61,184 nt of DNA from Fusobacterium perfoetens ATCC 29250 (GTDB lineage: Bacteria; Fusobacteriota; Fusobacteriia; Fusobacteriales; Fusobacteriaceae). Shown in pieces: positions 36,075-43,831 of the stretch. The stretch covers positions 1 to 61,184 of the forward strand of contig NZ_JHXW01000013.1 of assembly GCF_000622245.1 (NCBI RefSeq). Direction: 5' to 3'. The position numbers were made by a program, and so were the translations under genes. Under the pieces are notes generated by a model. That model ran no database searches, was not told where the DNA came from, and saw only the letters and a program-made list of their open reading frames with translations. How positions within the stretch are numbered: position 1 is the stretch's first letter; every line of letters begins with the position of its first letter.

Positions 36075-37031
36075 ATGAATTTTACAAATTTAGAATACTT
36101 TCTTTTATTAGCAGAAGAATTAAATTTTACTAAAGCAGCGAATAAATTATATATTTCACAACAATCTTTGAGTGTTCATATAGCAAAATTGGAAAAATAT
36201 TTTAATATAAGGTTATTTGATAGAAATAATCCAATAACTTTAACTCCAGCTGGAAAATGTTTGTATATTAGGGCAAAAGAGATATTCGAAACAAAAAGCA
36301 TTTTAGAAACAGAAATGAATAATATAAAAAATAATATAATAGATGAAATAACAATAGGAGCGACAATTTCAAGAGGATCTTTAATATTGCCATTTATAAT
36401 AAAAAAATTTCAAGAAGAGTATCCTTTTACTAAAATAAATATTTTTCAAGAGAGTTCTTCAAAAAAGTTAGAAGAAGCTTTATATAAAGGAAAAGTTGAT
36501 ATTATAATTGGATTTACTCCAAGTGATATAACAGCAATAACTAGTGTATTTTTTTGTAAAGAAGAATTTCTTATAGTAATTCCTAAAAAAATACTTGAAA
36601 AATATTTTCCTAATAAAGAAGGAAAGATTATGAAAGAATTTCAAAAAAATTTAGATTTTAATTTATTAAAACAATGTCCTTTTATAAAAATGGATTCAAA
36701 AACTTATGCTGGAAAAGTTTTTGATGATATTTTTAAAGAAAGAAAAATAAAGCCAAATGTTCACATAAATATTTCAAATATAGAAACAATGTTATCTTTA
36801 TGTGAAGAAGGATTAGGAATAATTATTATTCCTAAAATATTTATTACTACACCATTAAGAGAAAAAAATAGAGGAAATTTTGAAGAAAAAAATTATTATT
36901 TTTCAATCCAAATCCCAGAAAATAATTTTACAATTTCATTAAGTTATTTAAAAAAGAAAAAATTATCATTTAATGGTAAAGAATTTATTAGAATAGCAAA
37001 AGAACTAGCAAAAGAATATAATTTAGAATAA
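36075..37031 (+). CDS. LysR-family transcriptional regulator
   Basis: 318 residues. The N-terminal winged helix is canonical: FLLLAEELNFTKAANKLYISQQSLSVHIAKLE (read as helix-turn-helix plus wing), then RLFDRNN and LTPAGK. The C-terminal part is a periplasmic-binding-protein-like effector domain (DIIIGFTP; EGLGIIIIPK). It is in the same transcription unit as the M24 gene and probably controls that unit and/or the URO-D-TctCBA genes downstream; it may sense the imported substrate. GGAG lies 9 bases before ATG 36075. Confidence 0.92.
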   Translation: MNFTNLEYFLLLAEELNFTKAANKLYISQQSLSVHIAKLEKYFNIRLFDRNNPITLTPAGKCLYIRAKEIFETKSILETEMNNIKNNIIDEITIGATISRGSLILPFIIKKFQEEYPFTKINIFQESSSKKLEEALYKGKVDIIIGFTPSDITAITSVFFCKEEFLIVIPKKILEKYFPNKEGKIMKEFQKNLDFNLLKQCPFIKMDSKTYAGKVFDDIFKERKIKPNVHINISNIETMLSLCEEGLGIIIIPKIFITTPLREKNRGNFEEKNYYFSIQIPENNFTISLSYLKKKKLSFNGKEFIRIAKELAKEYNLE

Positions 37032-37054
37032 TATATATGTTTTTAATATTTAAT

Positions 37055-37092
37055 AAGCTATTAGTATTAAACAAAGACTAATAGCTTTTTTT
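37055..37092 (+). terminator. Terminator after LysR gene
   Basis: AAGCTATTAGT (37055-37065) pairs perfectly with ACTAATAGCTT (37077-37087), followed by a T-run. Confidence 0.9.
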
Positions 37093-37201
37093 ATTAACAA
37101 CTAAAAGGTTGTAGTTTGATTAAAGATAAAAATGTTGGATTTATTTATTTTTTTGTCATAAAATAGATTATAAAGTTTATTAAAATTATATAATATTAAT
37201 A

Positions 37202-37213
37202 TTTCTGCAGAAA
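37202..37213. promoter_or_regulatory. Palindrome upstream of the URO-D/Tct operon
   Basis: TTTCTGCAGAAA is a perfect 12-base palindrome 45 bases before the operon's first start codon. It stands out in very AT-rich surroundings and could be a LysR or other operator. No clear promoter hexamers can be placed with confidence. Confidence 0.35.
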
Positions 37214-37257
37214 CTTTATTATTATAGTTATTATTAATCTATAATATGGAGGAAAAA

Positions 37258-38256
37258 ATGAATAAAATAGAAAGAATAAAAGCAGCTATTTCAGGAGAAA
37301 AAGTAGATAAACTTCCATATGCTTTTTGGAGTCATTTACCAGGAATAGATTTAGACCCAGAAAGATTGGCAAAAGAAACATATGATTTTTATAAAAAATA
37401 TGATATAGATTTTGTAAAAACCATGAATAATGGAATGTATTCTATTGAAGATTTTGGATGTAAAGTAGATTATTCACAAGTTCCATTAGGCGGAGTAGCA
37501 AAGATTGTAGAAACACCAATTTCTTGTGGAGATGATTGGAAAAAAATAAAAGCTGTTAATATAACAGAAGGATCTTTAGCAAGAGAACTTTATTCTTTAG
37601 AAATACTTCTTGATATGCTAAAAAATGAAGAGGTTCCTGTTGTATTTACTGCTTTCAGTCCATTGACTACTGCAGAAAAGTTATCTTCTAAAATGATAAG
37701 AAAACATATACAAGAAGGAAAAGGAGAACTTATTCATAAAGCTTTAGAAGAAATAACAAAAACAACTTGTGAATTAGTGAAAAAAGCTATTGAAATGGGA
37801 GCTTCTGGAATCTTTTTGGCTTCTCAATTAACTACATTTGACGAAATGACGGAAGAAGAATATCTTGAATATGGAAAACCATATGATTTAAAAGTATTAG
37901 AAGCTGCATCAGAAGGGTGGTTTAATGTTATTCATGCTCATGGGAATAATATTATGTTCGATATATTAAAAGATTATCCAGTACAAGTTTTTAACTGGCA
38001 TGCTTGGGAAACTTTACCAGAAGTAGAAGAAGCTAAAGATTTAACTCATAAGTGTTTAATGGGTGGAATAAAAAGAATGGATATTACAAATTGTAATAAA
38101 AATGAAGTTCGGAATCAAATTTATAAATCTATAAAAATATTAAATAGAAAAAGTCATATTTTAACACCTGGTTGTGTTATTAGATACCCATTAAATGAAG
38201 AAATGTTAAAATTTGTAAAAATAATTAAAGATGAAATAGAAAATAATCTTAGTTAG
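37258..38256 (+). CDS. Uroporphyrinogen decarboxylase-family protein (methyltransferase-like)
   Basis: About 332 residues with the URO-D-type TIM barrel pattern: start NKIERIKAAISGEKVDKLPY, mid EMGASGIFLASQLT, later FNVIHAHGNN and FNWHAWE. The arginine-rich N-terminal motif of HemE is absent, so heme synthesis is unlikely. Its relatives include corrinoid- or methyl-transfer enzymes (MtaA/MtbA/CmuA group) that bind zinc by His and Cys; HAHGN and TPGC could supply such ligands, with His where MtaA-type proteins have Cys. Start ATG 37258 follows GGAGG; an ATG at 37246 overlaps that site. First gene of an operon with TctCBA. Confidence 0.75.
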   Translation: MNKIERIKAAISGEKVDKLPYAFWSHLPGIDLDPERLAKETYDFYKKYDIDFVKTMNNGMYSIEDFGCKVDYSQVPLGGVAKIVETPISCGDDWKKIKAVNITEGSLARELYSLEILLDMLKNEEVPVVFTAFSPLTTAEKLSSKMIRKHIQEGKGELIHKALEEITKTTCELVKKAIEMGASGIFLASQLTTFDEMTEEEYLEYGKPYDLKVLEAASEGWFNVIHAHGNNIMFDILKDYPVQVFNWHAWETLPEVEEAKDLTHKCLMGGIKRMDITNCNKNEVRNQIYKSIKILNRKSHILTPGCVIRYPLNEEMLKFVKIIKDEIENNLS

Positions 38257-38293
38257 ATAATAAATATAATTGAATATATATAGGGAGGTTTTT

Positions 38294-39271
38294 ATGAAAA
38301 TTAAAAAAAGAATTTTGGCATTACTTTTATCTATTTTTACAATATTTGGATTAATTGGTTGTTCTCAAGGAAAGGAAGTAAAAGTTGATCCTAAATATCC
38401 TAAGAAACCAGTAGAGGTTATAGTTGGATTTTCTGCTGGTGGAGGAACAGATGCTTGTGCAAGACTTGTATTTCAATATGCTGGAAAATATTTTGGACAA
38501 AAATTTGCTATTGTTAATAGACCAGGAGCTTCTGGAGAAATTGCTTGGACTGAATTATCAAAAGCACCTACTGATGGTTATACAATAGGGTTTATTAATC
38601 CTCCAACTTTTAATTCTCATCCAGTACAAAGACCAGGATGTAAATATTCTATGGATAGCTTTAAAATAATTGCAAATATGGTTACAGATCCTGCTTGTTT
38701 TGTTGTTAGAGCTAATAGTCCAATTAATTCTGTAAATGATTTGTATGATATGGCAAAAAATAAAAATATTTCTATTGGATATTCAGGACCAGGAACATCT
38801 GAATCATTAATGTTAAGACAAATAGAAGAAATAAAAAAAATAAATCTTGATAAAATACCTTATGACGGATCAGCACCTTCAGTAGTAGCTTTATTAGGTG
38901 GACATGTGGATTCAGTTGTAATGAATGTATCTGAAGCTATTACTTATACAGTAGATGGTTCTTTAAAACTTATTGCTGTTTCTTCAAGAGATAGAGTAGA
39001 AGCATTTCCAGAAGTTTCAACATTAGCTGAGCAAGGATTAGAAGTTTATAATGAAGCTTATAGAGGAGTAGCTGCTCCTGCTGGGATACCAGATGAATAT
39101 ATAGCTAAAATAGAAGACTCAATAAAAAAGGCATTACAAGATCCAGAATTTATATCTAAAGCAAAAACTCAAAACTTACCACTAGATTATATGGGATCTG
39201 AAGAGTTTACAAATATTATTTTAGGAATAGATTCGACTTTAAGAGAAGAATTTAAAAAAGGAGAATGGTAA
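38294..39271 (+). CDS. tctC: TctC-type tripartite tricarboxylate transporter binding lipoprotein
   Basis: About 325 residues. A lipoprotein signal (ALLLSIFTIFGLIGC) is followed by the Bug/TctC fold: YPKKPVEVIVGFSAGGGTDACARL and NRPGASGEIAW near the N-terminus, then APAGIPDEYIAKIEDSIKKAL. Bug proteins usually bind small carboxylates or amides; the ligand is unknown. ATG 38294 follows GGGAGG; the frame is open upstream without such a site. A palindromic hairpin follows at 39263-39283, which may set different levels for binding protein and membrane subunits. Confidence 0.92.
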   Translation: MKIKKRILALLLSIFTIFGLIGCSQGKEVKVDPKYPKKPVEVIVGFSAGGGTDACARLVFQYAGKYFGQKFAIVNRPGASGEIAWTELSKAPTDGYTIGFINPPTFNSHPVQRPGCKYSMDSFKIIANMVTDPACFVVRANSPINSVNDLYDMAKNKNISIGYSGPGTSESLMLRQIEEIKKINLDKIPYDGSAPSVVALLGGHVDSVVMNVSEAITYTVDGSLKLIAVSSRDRVEAFPEVSTLAEQGLEVYNEAYRGVAAPAGIPDEYIAKIEDSIKKALQDPEFISKAKTQNLPLDYMGSEEFTNIILGIDSTLREEFKKGEW

Positions 39272-39283
39272 AATTTACCATTC
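39263..39283 (+). other. Hairpin between tctC and tctB
   Basis: GAATGGTAAA and TTTACCATTC are perfect complements around one central base and overlap the tctC stop. No T-run follows, so it may protect the upstream mRNA or weaken read-through. Confidence 0.5.
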
Positions 39284-39311
39284 TTCATAAATAAAAAATA
39301 AGGAGATATCA

Positions 39312-39749
39312 ATGGAAAAATTTCAAAAAAAATATATAGCAGTAATTATAATATATATTGTTACTTTTTCTTTTTTCATTCAATCTTTTTCATTAATAAA
39401 AGATGCAGGATTATTTCCAAGATTAATATCAGGAGTATTAATTTTTCTTAATACTCTTTATGCTTTGGAGATATATAGAGGAAAAGATAATAAAAAGAAG
39501 AAAAAAGATGATATGTTACCTAATAAATTAGTTGGAATTATAGTTCTTTCTACATTATATGTTATACTTGTTAATTTTTTAGGATATGTTATTACAACAT
39601 TAATTTATTTACCAGTAACTATGAAATATTTAGGAATAAAAAATAATAAGATTATATTCTTATCCTCTATAATAAGTGTTGTTGTTATTTATTTGTGTTT
39701 TGTTACATTGCTTGATGTTCCTATTCCTACAGGAATATTAGGTATATAA
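39312..39749 (+). CDS. tctB: TctB-type small membrane subunit
   Basis: 145 residues with four hydrophobic segments (about 8-25, 35-50, 72-92, 110-140), the size and topology of the poorly conserved TctB subunit. The first loop KDAGLFPRLISGVL matches the family's LFPRxIG-like pattern. It lies between tctC and tctA. AAGGAG precedes the ATG. Confidence 0.85.
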   Translation: MEKFQKKYIAVIIIYIVTFSFFIQSFSLIKDAGLFPRLISGVLIFLNTLYALEIYRGKDNKKKKKDDMLPNKLVGIIVLSTLYVILVNFLGYVITTLIYLPVTMKYLGIKNNKIIFLSSIISVVVIYLCFVTLLDVPIPTGILGI

Positions 39750-39765
39750 GGAGGTATTACGATAA

Positions 39766-41250
39766 ATGGAACATTTTTTTAATGCAATACCTTTGGTATT
39801 CAATTTTTCAGCTATTCTTATTTCTCTTTTAGGAGTTGTTTTAGGAATTATTATAGGAGCTTTACCAGGATTATCTTCTACAATGGGAGTAGCTCTTTTT
39901 ATACCTGTAACATATATGATGAAACCTTCTACAGGATTAGTATTTTTAGGAGCTATATACATGGCTTCAACTTATGGAGGGTCAATATCAGCTATTTTAA
40001 TTAATACACCAGGAACACCTTCAGCTGTAATAACAGCTCTTGATGGATTTGAATTAACTAAACAAGGAAAAGGAGGAGAAGCTTTATCAATGGCGACAAT
40101 AGCTTCTGGAATTGGTGGAATTATATCTGTTTTTGCTTTAATGTTTATATCCCCACCACTATCAAAACTTGTTATAAAATTTGGAGCTGCAGAAATGTTT
40201 TTATTGTCTATTTTAGGATTGACAATAATTGTAAGTTTATCTAAAGATTCTTTAGTAAAAGGATTAATGGTTGGATTATTTGGAATGTTAATATCTGTTG
40301 TAGGAATAGATGGAATAACAGGTGAATACAGATATACTTATGATATTCTTTCTCTTTTTGGTGGGGTAAATACAGTAGCTACAGTTATTGGAGTTTATTC
40401 AACATCACAGGTTTTTAAGCTTGCTGCTCAAAAGAGAAGTACTATTCAATATGACTATGATGGGTCAGCAAAACTTAATTTAGTAGGAATAAAAGATATA
40501 ATAAGAAATTCTTTTAATTTTATTAGATCAGGAATAATAGGAACAATAGTAGGAATTTTACCAGGAGCTGGAGTAAGTATAGCCTCTGCTTTAGCTTATA
40601 ATGCTTCAAAATCTACTTCAAAAACTCCAGAGCTTTATGGAGAGGGAAGTATAGATGGATTAGCAGCTTCTGAATGCGCTAATAATGGGGTTGTTGGAGG
40701 ATCACTAGTACCATTATTAACTTTAGGAATACCAGGAAATACAGTATCAGCTGTATTTTTAGGAGGATTAATAATACATGGACTACAACCAGGTCCACAG
40801 TTATTTACAAAACATGGAGATATAGCATATGCTTTATTTATAGGATTATTTTTCGCAACAATTTTAATGACAATAGTGGGACTATCAGGAGCAAAAATAT
40901 TTGCTAAGATATCAGTTATGCCAACTAATGTTATAGCACCTATTATAATGGCTCTTTGTGTAATTGGAGCATTTTCAATTAGTAATAATAGTTTTAATAT
41001 TTATGTTATGTTCTTCTTTGGACTTTTAGGTTTAGCAATGTCCGAACTAAATTTTTTCCAAGCACCATTTGTTTTAGGATTAGTTTTAGGACCTATAACA
41101 GAGCAAGAATTTAGAAGAGCTCTTTTAATTAGTAAAGGAGATTATGGAGTATTTGTAGGAAGTCCTATTTCAATACTATTAGTAATTTCTATTATTGGAT
41201 TTCTTGTATATCCATATATAAGAGAAGCTAAATTAAAAAAACAAAAGTAA
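39766..41250 (+). CDS. tctA: TctA-type large membrane subunit
   Basis: 494 residues with about 11-12 membrane spans. The family motifs are visible: GALPGLSSTMGVALFIP near the N-terminus, YGGSISAILINTPGTPSA, and the second-half mirror GILPGAGVSIASALAYN plus PLLTLGIPGNTVSAVFLGGL. It is the translocating subunit of a secondary transporter that takes substrate from TctC. It ends the operon; a large bidirectional terminator follows. Confidence 0.95.
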   Translation: MEHFFNAIPLVFNFSAILISLLGVVLGIIIGALPGLSSTMGVALFIPVTYMMKPSTGLVFLGAIYMASTYGGSISAILINTPGTPSAVITALDGFELTKQGKGGEALSMATIASGIGGIISVFALMFISPPLSKLVIKFGAAEMFLLSILGLTIIVSLSKDSLVKGLMVGLFGMLISVVGIDGITGEYRYTYDILSLFGGVNTVATVIGVYSTSQVFKLAAQKRSTIQYDYDGSAKLNLVGIKDIIRNSFNFIRSGIIGTIVGILPGAGVSIASALAYNASKSTSKTPELYGEGSIDGLAASECANNGVVGGSLVPLLTLGIPGNTVSAVFLGGLIIHGLQPGPQLFTKHGDIAYALFIGLFFATILMTIVGLSGAKIFAKISVMPTNVIAPIIMALCVIGAFSISNNSFNIYVMFFFGLLGLAMSELNFFQAPFVLGLVLGPITEQEFRRALLISKGDYGVFVGSPISILLVISIIGFLVYPYIREAKLKKQK

Positions 41251-41270
41251 TATCTTAAATATTATAGAGA

Positions 41271-41311
41271 AAAAGGCTTTATAAATCATATGATTTATAA
41301 AACCTTTTTTA
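41271..41311. terminator. Bidirectional terminator between tctA and asnA
   Basis: A 24-base perfect palindrome (41278-41301) is extended by AAAAGG/CCTTTT after one mismatch, with T-runs on both strands. The flanking genes converge here. Confidence 0.93.
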
Positions 41312-41314
41312 TTT

Positions 41315-42310
41315 TTATAAGAAATGAGCCCCTAATTTTGCAAAGTCTTCTATCATCTCATCAGGCCAAACAGAAGCTTGAACCTCACCAATATGTAATT
41401 TTTCTAAAAAGAACATACATATTCTTGATTGTCCAATTCCTCCACCAATTGTATAAGGAAGTTCTTTATTAAGAAGAGCTTTATGGAAAGGTAATTCTTT
41501 TCTTTCTTCATGTCCAGATAATTTTAATTGAGATTCTAAACTTTCTTCACTTACTCTAATTCCCATAGAAGAAATTTCAAGAGCACGCTCAAGAACAGGA
41601 TTCCAAACAAGAATATCTCCGTTTAAATCCCAATCGTCATAGTCTGGAGCTCTACCATCATGTTTTTCTCCTGATTTTAAAATTTTTCCAATTTGAGAAA
41701 TAAATACAGCTTTATGTTCTCTAGTAATAGCATCTTCTCTTTCTTTTGGAGTAAGAGTTGGATACATATCTTCTAATTCTTGAGAAGTTACAAAGAAAAT
41801 ATCATAAGGAAGTTTTTTAGAAAAAATAGGGTATTCTCTTATTAAATATTCTTCAGTTTTTCTTAATGCTTTATAAATATCTTTAACTATAGTTTTTAAA
41901 GTTTCCATAGTTCTTTCTTCTTTTTTTATAATTAATTCCCAATCCCATTGATCAACATACATAGAATGAATATAATCTAAATCCTCATCCCTTCTTATAG
42001 CATTCATATCTGTATAAAGTCCTGTATGAATAGGAAAGTTATATCTTTTTAAAGCCATTCTTTTCCATTTAGCAAGAGAGTGAATAACTTGGAATTCTTC
42101 ACTTTTATCCCATTTAGTATCAAAAATAACAGGTCTTTCCACACCATTTAAGTCATCATTCATTCCAGAAGATCTTCTAACATAAAGTGGTGCTGAAACC
42201 CTTGTTAAATTTAATTCATATGCTAGAGTTCTTTCAAAGTAATCTTTTACTTTTTTTATAGCTACTTCTGTTTCATATAAATCTAGTTTGCAATCATAGT
42301 TTTGTATCAT
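41315..42310 (-). CDS. asnA: Aspartate-ammonia ligase (asparagine synthetase A)
   Basis: About 331 residues of the class II aaRS-like AsnA fold, with APLYVRRSSGMNDDLNG near the N-terminus, MNAIRRDEDLDYIHSMYVDQWDWE in the middle (given only as a marker), and the C-terminal GGGIGQSRICMFFL. It makes asparagine from aspartate, ammonia and ATP. ATG 42310 is 8 bases after AAAGGAG; GTG 42319 overlaps that site. The mRNA has a leader of about 240 bases with an Asn-rich peptide and a terminator, which suggests control by Asn-tRNA supply. Confidence 0.95.
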   Translation of the reverse strand: MIQNYDCKLDLYETEVAIKKVKDYFERTLAYELNLTRVSAPLYVRRSSGMNDDLNGVERPVIFDTKWDKSEEFQVIHSLAKWKRMALKRYNFPIHTGLYTDMNAIRRDEDLDYIHSMYVDQWDWELIIKKEERTMETLKTIVKDIYKALRKTEEYLIREYPIFSKKLPYDIFFVTSQELEDMYPTLTPKEREDAITREHKAVFISQIGKILKSGEKHDGRAPDYDDWDLNGDILVWNPVLERALEISSMGIRVSEESLESQLKLSGHEERKELPFHKALLNKELPYTIGGGIGQSRICMFFLEKLHIGEVQASVWPDEMIEDFAKLGAHFL

Positions 42311-42345
42311 ATATATCACTCCTTTAAAATTTATTTTTTAATCAT

Positions 42346-42549
42346 TAAAAAAAGCCATTCGTTTATACCCGAATGGCTTGTATCTTAAGAAGGTCGGGTA
42401 CAAATCATTTTAAATGGAAAATGGATTTGTACCTGAAGTAAATATTACTTAAGTCCAAATCCCGACATATTATTATTGCTATTATTTATTTTATCATTTA
42501 AAACAATAACATGTACCTTCATAAACTCTCCTCTAAATCAATTTTGTAT
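42346..42549 (-). promoter_or_regulatory. asnA transcription-attenuation leader
   Basis: Between the promoter and asnA the minus strand has a leader peptide, competing stems and an intrinsic terminator. The terminator pairs AAGCCATTCG (42379-42370) with CGAATGGCTT (42361-42352) and ends in a T-run. Upstream, GGTACAAATC (42433-42424) pairs with GATTTGTACC (42406-42397); GGATTTG (42462-42456) pairs alternatively with CAAATCC (42429-42423), GTCGGG (42466-42461) with CCCGAC (42398-42393), and TACCCG (42400-42395) with CGGGTA (42371-42366) in the terminator. The exact switching order is not clear to me. No T-box motif is present. Confidence 0.78.
42445..42522 (-). CDS. Asn-rich leader peptide of asnA
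   Basis: A 25-codon frame with ATG at 42522 and GGAG 5 bases before it. It encodes six Asn, five of them at codons 13, 14, 16, 17 and 18 (INNSNNNM). A run of codons for the product amino acid of the downstream enzyme is the classic sign of ribosome-stalling attenuation. It ends just before the competing stems of the leader. I regard it as regulatory rather than a functional protein. Confidence 0.8.
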   Translation of the reverse strand: MKVHVIVLNDKINNSNNNMSGFGLK

Positions 42550-42555
42550 GTGATT

Positions 42556-42584
42556 AGAATACACCTTTTTTTCATAAAAGTCAA
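42556..42584 (-). promoter_or_regulatory. Promoter of the asnA leader
   Basis: Minus-strand TTGACT (42584-42579) and TATTCT (42561-42556) are 17 bases apart. Transcription would start near 42549, about 27 bases before the leader peptide ATG. Confidence 0.75.
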
Positions 42585-42674
42585 TATTTTTTTTATTTTT
42601 TTAAATATTGGAAGTAAAAATCATTGATATTAAAATATATTTTTAAAAAAAATATAATTTTTTAAAAAAATAGT

Positions 42675-42703
42675 TTGACAAACTAAGTTTTTTATGATAC
42701 TAT
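42675..42703 (+). promoter_or_regulatory. Promoter of intergenic small RNA
   Basis: TTGACA (42675-42680) and TACTAT (42698-42703) are 17 bases apart; an overlapping TATAAT at 42701-42706 would have 20-base spacing. Predicted RNA start near 42710. Confidence 0.7.
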
Positions 42704-42709
42704 AATATC

Positions 42710-42860
42710 AAGAAAGAAATATTTCTTCTTTGAAATGATGGTGATAAATTTCAAAGTTATCCGATTTATCTCTCCTAAAATAAATCGGTTCCTACCCTAA
42801 ACTTTTAAAAAATTGTAGAAAAAGCTGGCTAGTGACGGAGTACAGCTTTTTCTATTTTTT
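42710..42860 (+). ncRNA. Candidate small RNA with three hairpins and CUCUCCU loop
   Basis: The interval has no coding frame but folds into three exact hairpins: CTTTGAAAT/ATTTCAAAG (42728-42736, 42748-42756), CCGATTTAT/ATAAATCGG (42761-42769, 42780-42788), and a 12-base terminator stem (42816-42827 with 42843-42854) followed by six T. The second loop (42770-42779) contains CTCTCCT, complementary to Shine-Dalgarno sequences such as AGGAGAG. Both neighbours lie on the minus strand, so this is an independent plus-strand transcript, probably a base-pairing regulator. I do not recognise it as a known RNA family. Confidence 0.7.
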
Positions 42861-42887
42861 GGAAAAATTAATTTATAACTTATAAAA

Positions 42888-42923
42888 AAGAAGATATTAG
42901 TATGTTATACTTAATATCTTCTT
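42888..42923 (-). terminator. Terminator after the pyridoxal kinase gene
   Basis: AAGAAGATATTA (42888-42899) and TAATATCTTCTT (42912-42923) form a 12-base stem with T-rich continuation on the minus strand, just after the stop at 42930. Confidence 0.8.
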
Positions 42924-42929
42924 TAATTT

Positions 42930-43823
42930 TTATTTTTTTCTATTTAAGATTTCATATCCATTTGAAATTACAGGCATATTTAAAATACCCAACATTCTTT
43001 CTAATAATATACCTTCTCTAGGTTGATATTTAAATCCATAACTAGCTCTTATACATTGAGTTATAAATTGTGTTCCTCTATCAATAGCTATTGGTAAACT
43101 ATCTCCTTGTAAAAGGCTACCAATAACAACACTAGTATAACAATCTCCTGTTCCAGGATAAGAAGCAGGAATGTATTTACATCTTATTTTCCAGAAAACA
43201 TCATTTTCTCTATCATATGCAATAACATTAGAATATTTTTCATTAGCTATAGTTTCACTTTCAGGTACACTAGTAGCAATAACTATCTTAGGACCTACCT
43301 TTGATAATTGGATTAAATAATCTTTTACTGTTTCTTCATCAATATTTTCTACATACTCTTTATTAAGTAATAAACAAACTTCAGTAAAGTTAGGAGTAAT
43401 TATATCAGCTTTAGTAATTAATTTTTTCATTTCTTCAACCATTTCATTACCCATTGTACTATATAATTTTCCACTATCACCAAGAACAGGGTCAATAACA
43501 GTAAGATTATTTTTATGTCCAAAACGGTCTATAAACTTAGAAACTATATCTATTTGTTTATGAGAACCTAGGAACCCAGAATAGATACAATCAAATTCTA
43601 GATCTAATTTAGACCAATGTTCCATCATCTTTTCCATATTATCAGTTAAATCAATGAAACTAAAATCAGTAAATCCTCCTGTATGAGTAGATAAAATTGC
43701 AGTAGGAAGAGGGCAAACTTGAATTCCCATAGTTGATAAAATAGGTATAATATTTGTAAGGGAAGCTCTTCCAAAACCAGATAAATCGTGAATAGCAGCA
43801 ACTTTTTTTACTATTTTTTCCAT
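42930..43823 (-). CDS. Pyridoxal/pyridoxine kinase (PdxY/PdxK-like)
   Basis: 297 residues of the ribokinase fold. IHDLSGFGRASLTNIIPILSTMG and the TAILSTHTGGF segment are typical of bacterial pyridoxal kinases, and the C-terminal anion hole and catalytic Asp are in GTGDCYTSVVIGSLL. It phosphorylates B6 vitamers (salvage). AGGAGATATT precedes the ATG, 8 bases after the stop of the radical SAM gene, so both form an operon. Confidence 0.9.
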   Translation of the reverse strand: MEKIVKKVAAIHDLSGFGRASLTNIIPILSTMGIQVCPLPTAILSTHTGGFTDFSFIDLTDNMEKMMEHWSKLDLEFDCIYSGFLGSHKQIDIVSKFIDRFGHKNNLTVIDPVLGDSGKLYSTMGNEMVEEMKKLITKADIITPNFTEVCLLLNKEYVENIDEETVKDYLIQLSKVGPKIVIATSVPESETIANEKYSNVIAYDRENDVFWKIRCKYIPASYPGTGDCYTSVVIGSLLQGDSLPIAIDRGTQFITQCIRASYGFKYQPREGILLERMLGILNMPVISNGYEILNRKK

Positions 43824-43831
43824 AATATCTC

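Noticed and set aside
37258-38256. hemE (heme biosynthesis)
   Set aside because: The N-terminal arginine motif of HemE is missing and the neighbours are transport genes, not heme genes.
42320-42540. T-box leader for asnA
   Set aside because: No T-box sequence (TGGNACCGCG-like) or specifier hairpin is visible; the leader peptide with Asn codons explains the region better.
42780-42830. Resemblance of GGTTC...CTACCC...AAAAAA to a preQ1 riboswitch
   Set aside because: The order and stems do not match the preQ1-I fold, and no gene lies downstream on the same strand.
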